A stretch of DNA of 64,000 nucleotides from Pseudoalteromonas marina (GTDB taxonomy: Bacteria; Pseudomonadota; Gammaproteobacteria; Enterobacterales; Alteromonadaceae). Both the position numbers and the translations under genes were made by a program. Below, piece after piece: positions 56,237 through 62,994 of this stretch (position 1 is the stretch's first letter; every line of letters begins with the position of its first letter). Under the pieces are notes generated by a model. That model was not told where the DNA came from. It ran no database searches and worked only from the letters and a program-made list of their open reading frames with translations. The stretch is from the NCBI RefSeq assembly GCF_000238335.3, contig NZ_AHCB03000005.1, positions 868,001-932,000 of the forward strand. Reading direction: 5' to 3'.

Positions 56237-56683
56237 AGTTGGCGAATGGTTAAGGTTAAAGAGTCAAGGCAAAAAACATCGCCATTGAAAGACGTACAAT
56301 AGGCCATTTTATCACTTTTGATGAACGGGAATTGGATGTGCCCGGGATAGAACCGATTGTTGCAAAGTACTGCGCTTAAAGCTGAACAATTGGAAAAATG
56401 ATCCATTACTCAATACCTAGTTATGAGCGTAGGGTTTTTATTTCTTTTAATGGTGCTCATGCTTGGCTTCAATCTCATGAGTATAAATTAGACACCCCTT
56501 TTATACTTGTGAAGTTAAAGCTGTTTAAAAAAGTAAAAAGTAAAAAGTAAAAAGTAAAAAGTAAAAAGTAAAAAGTAAAAAGTAAAAAGTAAAAAGTTTA
56601 GGTTTTAGTTCAAAGGTTGATCAAGATCATAAAATTATTTTTATAAAGTGGCTAATATTGTAGGTGATAAATAAGGAATTAAA
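56237..56683. other. Decayed non-coding region with a microsatellite
   Basis: I see no gene here. It may be the degraded remainder of the DUF1624-like gene. It holds nine copies of TAAAAAG (listed separately), about 90 bp before the second small metal protein gene. Confidence 0.5.
56534..56596 (+). repeat. Heptanucleotide microsatellite (TAAAAAG)9
   Basis: Nine perfect tandem copies of the 7-mer TAAAAAG, with one partial copy before them. The unit is not a multiple of three and the region is non-coding. The tract could vary in length by slippage and affect spacing upstream of the gene at 56684. Confidence 0.95.
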
Positions 56684-57106
56684 ATGTTTGGACTTTTCAA
56701 GTGGTTTAAAATAGTGGTAATTACTCTGTTGCTTACGCAGCATGGCTTTGCTATTGCTAAACCAATGAATTGTGAAGAACATCAAAATGGATCTTCCGAC
56801 ACGCATATTATACAACCAAGCAAAAATATGCATCATCAATCAATGAATGACAATAGTCACTATCACACTGAAAATTCGCAAGATTCTAAAAACCGTCATG
56901 GTGATGAAGACTGTGAAAAATGTAAAGCTGGTGATTGTGTTTGTTGTGAAGGCGGTTTTTGTACAAGCTTTCATTTAAATGCCTATCTTGTGGAAGCGCA
57001 AGACGAAGGTATTTGCAATATTCATTCTGAGCTAATTCTACAGCGTATACCCCTACCAAAATCTGGTATCCATCTCTTACTTTATCGTCCACCAATTATT
57101 GGCTAA
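56684..57106 (+). CDS. Exported Met/His/Cys-rich small protein (CopL-like), copy B
   Basis: A 140-residue paralogue of the protein at 44185: signal peptide ending AIAKP, a His/Met stretch (HHQSMNDNSHYHTENSQD), then C-x2-C, CVCC and GGFC, and the same LLYRPPI ending. The sequence after its stop also matches that after copy A. It is probably periplasmic copper binding, with its own transcription unit upstream of merR. Confidence 0.7.
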   Translation: MFGLFKWFKIVVITLLLTQHGFAIAKPMNCEEHQNGSSDTHIIQPSKNMHHQSMNDNSHYHTENSQDSKNRHGDEDCEKCKAGDCVCCEGGFCTSFHLNAYLVEAQDEGICNIHSELILQRIPLPKSGIHLLLYRPPIIG

Positions 57107-57218
57107 TCACGGGATCAGTGCGCCTTTTTTTCGCCAGTCCCATCAAAAATAAAACGATTTACTGATTGGTTTAAATTACCAACCGTTTTGAACAATTAGC
57201 ACAATATTTTTTGGAGGC

Positions 57219-57335
57219 ATGATGAACATGCTCAAACTATTGCTATTTACAGTACTTAATGCTGTCGATTTTGACCGAGATTTCTCTTTTACCAAAAAAT
57301 TAGTTTTTAGCTTATTCACTAGAATTAGTACTTGA
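57219..57335 (+). CDS. Possible 38-residue peptide or gene remnant
   Basis: A strong TTGGAGG ribosome binding site precedes ATG ATG AAC ATG CTC. The peptide (MMNMLKLLLFTVLNAVDFDR and on to FTRIST) looks like a signal-like start that then loses sense. It is more likely a decayed gene start left by deletion than a true leader peptide; its stop overlaps the -35 of merR. Confidence 0.35.
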   Translation: MMNMLKLLLFTVLNAVDFDRDFSFTKKLVFSLFTRIST

Positions 57336-57362
57336 CCTGTGTCTTAGACACAGGTCTAAGCT
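57332..57362 (+). promoter_or_regulatory. MerR-type promoter with 19-bp spacer and operator dyad
   Basis: TTGACC (57332-57337) and TAAGCT (57357-57362) are 19 bp apart, the over-long spacer that MerR-family activators untwist. The spacer is filled by a perfect dyad (57334-57356) with 11-base arms GACCTGTGTCT/AGACACAGGTC around one T. It is expected to control merR and the downstream copA ATPase genes in response to metal. Confidence 0.9.
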
Positions 57363-57405
57363 GAAGATGAGAGTACAAACTTAGCTAAAAAACTGAGGAG
57401 TGAAT

Positions 57406-57819
57406 ATGAAAGTTGCGGAGCTGGCAAAAAGCCTTGGAACGACTGCTGATACGGTGCGCTATTACACCAGATTAGGATTGTTAAAACCTGCTAAGTCAGT
57501 GAACGGCTACAAGTCATACTCGAATAAAGAAGTATCGAGACTTAAATTCATTTTAAGTGCCAGAAACCTTGGTTTTTCCGTTGCAGATATCAAGGAAATT
57601 ATTAATGAATCTGAAGATGGTAAAAGTGCGTGCCCATTAGTCAGAAGCCTGATCAAAGAGCGGCTTGAAGAAACAGAAAAGCAGTTTCAAGCAATGTTGG
57701 CACTTCGAGGAAAAATGTCTTCTGCGCTTTCTCGATGGGAAGAAATGGAAGACAAAGCACCGACTGCAAACATGGTTTGTCATCTCATCGAAAACTTTGA
57801 GCAAATTAAAAAAGCATAG
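57406..57819 (+). CDS. MerR-family metal-responsive regulator
   Basis: A 137-residue protein starting at ATG 57406 after GAGGAG (a GTG at 57400 is in frame). The winged helix (VAELAKSLGTTADTVRYYTR, LGLLKPAKSVNGY) is followed by a long dimer helix. Cys76 (SACPLV) and Cys125 (MVCHLI) are the only candidate ligands. The C76-type Cys is found in the divalent-metal and PbrR/CadR-like branch rather than CueR, although the target is a copper ATPase. It binds the 19-bp-spacer promoter upstream. Confidence 0.9.
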   Translation: MKVAELAKSLGTTADTVRYYTRLGLLKPAKSVNGYKSYSNKEVSRLKFILSARNLGFSVADIKEIINESEDGKSACPLVRSLIKERLEETEKQFQAMLALRGKMSSALSRWEEMEDKAPTANMVCHLIENFEQIKKA

Positions 57820-57830
57820 GAGGAAAAAGG

Positions 57831-60164
57831 GTGGCTACTAACACAAATATAAAAACTGAATCAGGCTGTTGCTGTCAGGCAAAAGCTCAATCCTCTTCGT
57901 GTAAAAGTAAGGAGAATACGTTGGAGAAAGTATCACATAACCAACAGCTTATCATTGAAGGTGCTGGGTGTGCTAGCTGTGTAGGCAAAATTGAAGGGGC
58001 GTTGAAGGCAACTCTTGGAGTCGTCAGTGCGGAAATGAATTTTGCTGATAGGACAGTAACAGTTTATGGGACAGCTAAAACAAAAGAGTTGATCAAAGCT
58101 GTTGAGTCAGTGGGGTATAACGCGAAGCCAATTGATGATAGCTCAGCAACAGATGCGCTTGATGAGAAAGAGGCTGCGGATTTTGCATATTACAAAAAGC
58201 TAATGCGCGATACGTTTATTGCCCTTTCACTCGGCGTTCCTTTGATGATCTACAGCATTGTAGTTGGAGAAATGACGGTTGAAACAAACCTTGAACGAAT
58301 TTCTTGGTTGGTTGTAGGCATTTTAACTTTTGGTGTTATGTATTTTTCAGGCAAGCATTTCTATGTAGGAGCATGGAAGAGCTTCAAAAATCATTCAGCC
58401 AATATGGACACCCTAATTGCTTTAGGAACAGGCACGGCTTGGTTGTATTCGATGGTTGTCGTGTTTGCACCTGACGCTGTTCCATTGATGGCACGGCATG
58501 TTTATTTTGAAGCTACCGCCATGATCATTGGCTTAATTGATTTAGGTTTAGCATTAGAAATCAAAGCCAGAGGTAAAACCTCTGAGGCCATTAAACGTCT
58601 TATCGGCTTGCAAGCCAAAACAGCAACCGTGGTTCGTGACAACAAAGAAGTTCAGATAGGTATTGAGCAGGTTTTATTTAACGATATTGTGAAGGTAAAA
58701 CCGGGTGAAAAAATTCCCGTCGATGGCGTGGTATTGGAAGGACACACCTCTATTGATGAGTCCATGCTGACAGGCGAACCTATGCCTGCTGAAAAAGCTG
58801 AAGAAGATGAGGTTGTCGCAGGTACTTTGAACAAATCAGGCATGATTTTATTTAGAGCCACACGCGTTGGTAAAGACACGGCGCTTGCACAGATCATCAA
58901 TATGGTGAAACGAGCACAAAATTCGAAACCGCCGATTGGCCGTTTGGCCGATGTTATTTCAGCTTTTTTCGTACCTGTCGTGATGATCACCTCTGTGTTA
59001 AGTGCGCTAGCATGGCTTAACTTTGGACCTGAGCCAGCCATTGCTTTTGCCATCGTTTCAGCAACTACTGTGCTTATTATTGCCTGCCCGTGTGCTTTAG
59101 GCTTGGCAACACCCATGTCTGTCATGGTGGGAGTAGGAAAAGCAGCAGAAGCCGGAGTGCTTATTCGCAACGGTGAGGCACTGCAAACCGCCTCTAAAAT
59201 CACTGCCATGATTTTAGATAAAACGGGCACTATTACTGAAGGGGCACCTAAGGTAACCGATATTATTTTAGCAAAAGCTACTGACGAAAAAGACGTACTA
59301 CAGCTTGCAGCAAGTTTAGAAAGCGGCTCAGAGCATCCTTTAGCGCAAGCGATTGTTGAAAGTGCGTTAGATCAGGATATTGAGTTACTAAAAATTGAAG
59401 CCTTTAACGCCATTACGGGTTTTGGTGTAGAAGCAAGCTGCAACAACAAAGCCCTGCTTTTCGGAAACGATAAACTAATGAAGTTAAAAGGCATAGACCT
59501 CACAGGCTTTGTTGAAAAAGCACAGTCTTTAGCCAAAGAAGCCAAAACACCTATGTACTTTGCTGTAGATGGTGAACTTGCAGCAATCATTGCTGTTGCA
59601 GATCCTATCAAGTCAGACTCAATCTCTGCTATCAAACGGCTTCAGGCTAATGGTATACGCGTCATCATGTTAACGGGTGATAACAAGGAAACCGCTGCCG
59701 CCGTAGCTAAAAAAGTGGGTATTAGTGAGTTTCTTGCTGAAGTGCTGCCAGAAGATAAAGCCAACAAGGTGAAAGAGCTACAAGAAGGCGGCGAAATTGT
59801 TGGTATGACAGGAGATGGCATCAACGATGCTCCTGCGCTAGCGTTAGCCGATGTTGGCTTCGCCATAGGCACAGGGACTGATGTAGCTATCGAAAGTGCT
59901 GACATTACCCTAATGCGTGGTTCACTTCATGGCCTTGCTGATGCCATAGCGGTAAGCAAAGCTACTTTACGAAATATCAAACAAAACTTGTTTGGCGCGT
60001 TTGTCTATAACGTAGCCGGGATTCCTTTTGCTGCGGGGGTTCTATATCCCTTCTTTGGCATTCTGCTTAGCCCTGTAATTGCAGGTGCTGCAATGGCGTT
60101 TTCGTCATTGACTGTAGTGTCAAATGCAAATCGACTTCGCTTTTTTAAAGCAAAAGAGCATTAA
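57831..60164 (+). CDS. copA: Copper-translocating P1B-type ATPase
   Basis: A 777-residue inner-membrane pump starting at GTG 57831 after AGGAGG. The N-terminus has a Cys cluster (C13-C15, C24) and one HMA domain with C47/C50 (GAGCASC). The membrane motif C419-P-C421, phosphorylated D463 (DKTGT), SEHPLA, TGDN and GDGINDAPAL are present. It would export Cu(I), and possibly Ag(I), from the cytoplasm to the periplasm. It is co-transcribed with merR, 11 bp upstream. Confidence 0.95.
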   Translation: MATNTNIKTESGCCCQAKAQSSSCKSKENTLEKVSHNQQLIIEGAGCASCVGKIEGALKATLGVVSAEMNFADRTVTVYGTAKTKELIKAVESVGYNAKPIDDSSATDALDEKEAADFAYYKKLMRDTFIALSLGVPLMIYSIVVGEMTVETNLERISWLVVGILTFGVMYFSGKHFYVGAWKSFKNHSANMDTLIALGTGTAWLYSMVVVFAPDAVPLMARHVYFEATAMIIGLIDLGLALEIKARGKTSEAIKRLIGLQAKTATVVRDNKEVQIGIEQVLFNDIVKVKPGEKIPVDGVVLEGHTSIDESMLTGEPMPAEKAEEDEVVAGTLNKSGMILFRATRVGKDTALAQIINMVKRAQNSKPPIGRLADVISAFFVPVVMITSVLSALAWLNFGPEPAIAFAIVSATTVLIIACPCALGLATPMSVMVGVGKAAEAGVLIRNGEALQTASKITAMILDKTGTITEGAPKVTDIILAKATDEKDVLQLAASLESGSEHPLAQAIVESALDQDIELLKIEAFNAITGFGVEASCNNKALLFGNDKLMKLKGIDLTGFVEKAQSLAKEAKTPMYFAVDGELAAIIAVADPIKSDSISAIKRLQANGIRVIMLTGDNKETAAAVAKKVGISEFLAEVLPEDKANKVKELQEGGEIVGMTGDGINDAPALALADVGFAIGTGTDVAIESADITLMRGSLHGLADAIAVSKATLRNIKQNLFGAFVYNVAGIPFAAGVLYPFFGILLSPVIAGAAMAFSSLTVVSNANRLRFFKAKEH

Positions 60165-60175
60165 GGAGAATCACA

Positions 60176-60529
60176 ATGATGGTTATTAACTTATTAGGCT
60201 TAATGTTAATCGCGCTGATTGTTTGGTGGTTTTGGCTATATAAACCCAATAAAACAATCGTTCAAGGTAATGAAGTACTCATTGAAGTGAGGGATGGTGT
60301 GTATTCCCCATCCTCAATTCAGGTGTCTGCTAGCCAACCTGTCACTCTGAAGTTTATGCGCAAAGATCAATCCCCCTGCGCTGAAACAATGCTTATTCCT
60401 TCATTGGATATAAGCGAACAGCTTAAATTAAATGAAATTACTCAAATTACCCTATTGAACTTATCACCGGGAGAGCATGAGTTTCACTGTCAGATGCAAA
60501 TGTATCGCGGTGTCTTAAAAGTCGTTTAG
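60176..60529 (+). CDS. Membrane-anchored cupredoxin-domain protein
   Basis: A 117-residue protein: one N-terminal span (4-22), then a cupredoxin-like domain (about 32-117). Candidate copper ligands are C in DQSPCAETM and H and C in HEFHCQMQMYRG. Similar small cupredoxins follow copA ATPases in copper islands and probably take up exported copper in the periplasm. That job is inferred. Confidence 0.82.
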   Translation: MMVINLLGLMLIALIVWWFWLYKPNKTIVQGNEVLIEVRDGVYSPSSIQVSASQPVTLKFMRKDQSPCAETMLIPSLDISEQLKLNEITQITLLNLSPGEHEFHCQMQMYRGVLKVV

Positions 60530-60538
60530 GAGGGCAAT

Positions 60539-60874
60539 ATGAAAAATCAACACCCTAATTTTTGGTCAACACCTACAGGCTGGGCTGCACTGGCACTTAT
60601 TGCCGCAGTGACCTACTTCTTAGTGCTTGAGCATGGTCAACATATGCTGCAATTTCTTCCCTACTTGATTTTATTGCTATGCCCCTTGATGCACGTATTT
60701 ATGCATGGCAGTCATGGTAAACATGGTCACGATCATTCACATGCGCCTGATGAAAAAAAGGAAGAGAGCTTTCAAGAACTCACGGATAAAAATGCAGCCT
60801 ATCGCGATGGCTACATACAAGGGTTAGAAAAGGCACGTAAGGAATCACATAAAAAGGAGAGCAGTGATGAATGA
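60539..60874 (+). CDS. DUF2933-domain membrane protein
   Basis: A 111-residue protein: a short start, two membrane spans (about 15-31 and 34-52), then a His-rich segment (HVFMHGSHGKHGHDHSHAPD) typical of DUF2933. A basic helical tail follows. The family has no known function, but the His cluster suggests metal binding. The end overlaps the next gene. Confidence 0.85.
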   Translation: MKNQHPNFWSTPTGWAALALIAAVTYFLVLEHGQHMLQFLPYLILLLCPLMHVFMHGSHGKHGHDHSHAPDEKKEESFQELTDKNAAYRDGYIQGLEKARKESHKKESSDE

Positions 60875-61532
60875 AACATATGATTATGACTTATGGTCAA
60901 TGGTGATACTGAACTCAGCAATTTTTATCTTTTTTGCCTTTAGTTTTGTCAAACCAAAAACATCAACTGATTGGAGAAGTCTAAGCGCGTTCTCTGCCTT
61001 TATTGTTGCCCTATTTACTGAAATGTATGGCTTTCCTTTAACTATCTATTTTCTGTCGGGGTGGCTGACGGAGACCTATCCAGAAGTAAATTTCTTTGCG
61101 CATGAAAATGGGCATTTATTACATACTTTCTTTGGATTTCAAGGTGATGCCCATTGGGACCCATTTCATATAGTGAGTATGGTGTTAATTGTTGCAGGTT
61201 TCTTTATGTTGTCTTCAGCATGGAATGTATTGCATCACGCGCAAAAACATCATCAATTGGCTACAACTGGATGGTATGCAAGGTGTCGCCACCCACAGTA
61301 TGTAGCTTTCATTCTAATCATGTTCGGCTTTTTATTGCAGTGGCCGACAATCCCAACACTTGCGATGTTTCCGATCTTAGTCGTTGTTTACGTCAAGCTA
61401 GCGAAACGCGAAGAAGCACAAGCGATTGCTGAGTTTGGTTCGGAGTACCACAGGTATATGGAATCGACACCAAGTTGGATCCCAAATTTTAATAAAAGTG
61501 TAGAAGGTAAAAATCATGAAAACGTTAACTAA
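60867..61532 (+). CDS. Isoprenylcysteine carboxyl methyltransferase-family membrane protein
   Basis: A 221-residue protein with about five spans. I use ATG 60867 after AAGGAGAG; a GTG one codon upstream is possible. GWYARCRHPQYVAFILIMFG and the KREEAQAIAEFGSEYHRYM end match the ICMT/PEMT methyltransferase fold with its RHPxY motif. It is common in metal-resistance operons and of unknown substrate. The start overlaps DUF2933, so it belongs to the copA operon. Confidence 0.85.
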   Translation: MNETYDYDLWSMVILNSAIFIFFAFSFVKPKTSTDWRSLSAFSAFIVALFTEMYGFPLTIYFLSGWLTETYPEVNFFAHENGHLLHTFFGFQGDAHWDPFHIVSMVLIVAGFFMLSSAWNVLHHAQKHHQLATTGWYARCRHPQYVAFILIMFGFLLQWPTIPTLAMFPILVVVYVKLAKREEAQAIAEFGSEYHRYMESTPSWIPNFNKSVEGKNHENVN

Positions 61533-61938
61533 ATCAATTTTATTTATTAGTTCACTACTTATAACCACTAGCTCATTTGCCCAAAACAATGAGCATAAGC
61601 ATGAAGGTGCGAACAAAGCTGATATGCATCAAGGCATGGCAATACCACATGAGAACATGGGAGAAATGCACAAAAAGATGATGGAAATGAAAAAGGAAGT
61701 CCATGCCATTAAAACTGAAAAAGATCCTGAAAAGCAACAGCAGATGATGGTTGAACATCACCGTTCAATGATGAAGATGATGCAATCCATGCACAAAAAC
61801 ATGGAAGAAATGCCAATGCATCAACAAATCAAGATGGCTGAACATCATTTAGAAATGATGGGGAACATGATGCCGCAGATGAACCGTAAAATGGAAGAAA
61901 TGAAAGATAGCAATCAACAGCATTCACACAAACATTAG
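61516..61938 (+). CDS. Exported Met/His-rich protein without Cys
   Basis: A 140-residue protein with signal peptide (ends SSFAQ). The mature part is helical, with about 24 Met and 18 His and no Cys, for example HQGMAIPHENMGEMHKKMME and MMKMMQSMHKNMEEMPMHQQ. It is likely a periplasmic Cu(I)/Cu(II) buffer by composition; I know no exact family. It overlaps the end of the ICMT gene. Confidence 0.75.
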   Translation: MKTLTKSILFISSLLITTSSFAQNNEHKHEGANKADMHQGMAIPHENMGEMHKKMMEMKKEVHAIKTEKDPEKQQQMMVEHHRSMMKMMQSMHKNMEEMPMHQQIKMAEHHLEMMGNMMPQMNRKMEEMKDSNQQHSHKH

Positions 61939-61948
61939 GAGAAAAATT

Positions 61949-62320
61949 ATGAGCGATTTAAATCATAGAGTTGGCGTTAAAGAGCAAAATTTAGTTGTTC
62001 GAAACCTAAAGCTTAGCAATGTCACAGAAGAAAGCTGTGACGAGTTAGTAAAAGAAATAGATCAGCTTTTTGGTATAGATGAAGTTAGTTACAACATCAA
62101 AGAAGGTGAAATACACCTTGCCTATGATGCCGCAAACGTAAGCCTTGATGGGATTGAGGAGGTAATCCGTAAGTATGGCGCAGATGTTCATGATGATTGG
62201 TGGACACATACTAAAGAAAGTTACTATAAATTTGTTGATCAGAACATCAAAGATAACTCTGTTCATAAGCCTTGGAGTTGTCATCAAGCACCTTCGGGGG
62301 CTGGCCGGAAAAACAAATGA
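61949..62320 (+). CDS. HMA-like small protein lacking the CxxC motif
   Basis: A 123-residue cytoplasmic protein. The middle (NLVVRNLKLSNVTEESCDEL to VIRKYGADVHDDWW) has a beta-alpha-beta-beta-alpha-beta pattern of heavy-metal-associated domains, but the GMxCxxC loop is replaced. Instead it has a single Cys35 and a C-terminal SCHQAPS. It may be a chaperone-like or sensor protein of the operon. The domain call rests on secondary-structure pattern only. Confidence 0.55.
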   Translation: MSDLNHRVGVKEQNLVVRNLKLSNVTEESCDELVKEIDQLFGIDEVSYNIKEGEIHLAYDAANVSLDGIEEVIRKYGADVHDDWWTHTKESYYKFVDQNIKDNSVHKPWSCHQAPSGAGRKNK

Positions 62321-62370
62321 ATTCATAAAAAAGTGTATAGATAATTAGTTAGTCAAATGAGGTAACAGTG

Positions 62371-62721
62371 ATGAAAACACCCTATATAAAAGCTCTTTTA
62401 TTGCTTACATTCGGTTTATATTTAGTGGGTTGTTCCAATACCACTTTTTATCATAAATACATGATGAGAGGTCAGGTAGTAGAAAGTTCTGATAATCGAA
62501 CTCTAATCTGTATTGGTGCTAAGCATGGCGCAGAGGTTGGGCAAAAATACAGTGTTATTAGATTCCATGAAAGAATAGTATTGAGTGAAGGTGAAGATCC
62601 CTACACTATCGAAAAGGTAGGAACGGTACAAATTACTAAAATTGTGAATGATCATTTCGCAACTGTAAAGCTAGTGTCTGGTGACATTGCAGCGAAAGAT
62701 ATGGTGGAACTTGAAAACTAA
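62371..62721 (+). CDS. Small lipoprotein
   Basis: A 116-residue lipoprotein (lipobox LVGC near residue 21). The body reads RGQVVESSDNRTLICIGAKH, with an AEVGQKYSVIRF pattern like small beta-barrel surface lipoproteins. A GTG just upstream is in frame; ATG 62371 has GAGG at good distance. It is the last gene of the copper operon. No known family. Confidence 0.65.
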   Translation: MKTPYIKALLLLTFGLYLVGCSNTTFYHKYMMRGQVVESSDNRTLICIGAKHGAEVGQKYSVIRFHERIVLSEGEDPYTIEKVGTVQITKIVNDHFATVKLVSGDIAAKDMVELEN

Positions 62722-62725
62722 TAAA

Positions 62726-62745
62726 GTGGTGGCGAAAGCCACCAC
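62726..62745 (+). terminator. Hairpin at the end of the copper operon
   Basis: GTGGTGGC-GAAA-GCCACCAC is a perfect 8-bp stem with a GNRA loop, directly after the lipoprotein stop. There is no T run, so it could stabilise the mRNA end rather than terminate it. Confidence 0.6.
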
Positions 62746-62930
62746 AAGAGCATAACAATAAAACTTAATGAAAAAACTTTAGTGTTATTTTGTACAACCT
62801 TTGAGATTGTTTGCTCAGTTCTGGTTATCTTGATGCCAGTACGACAGAAAAAATGTTACATATGAATTAGAAAGGTATGGGCTGGCATCCTAAATAGCTG
62901 TTCCAAATAGTAGATCACCCGAGGAAGGGA

Positions 62931-62994
62931 ACTCAATGCGGTTTGCGCGATCAGATCAGTCGCCAAACATAACCAATCAACAACCGCATTGAGT
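62931..62994 (+). promoter_or_regulatory. Inverted repeat covering the IS630 transposase start
   Basis: ACTCAATGCGGTT (62931-62943) and AACCGCATTGAGT (62982-62994) form a perfect 13-bp stem around a 38-nt loop. The second arm touches the ATG at 62995 and includes the only GAG ribosome binding site, so transcripts entering from outside would fold and block translation. Confidence 0.6.

Noticed and set aside
56534..56596. The TAAAAAG tract considered as a CRISPR array
   Set aside because: The unit is only 7 bases with no spacers, so it is a microsatellite. No cas genes are present.
58652..59230. A 192-codon frame on the minus strand inside the copper ATPase
   Set aside because: Shadow of the ATPase gene; Ser/Thr/Ala/Pro-rich sequence typical of antisense frames, with no ribosome binding site.
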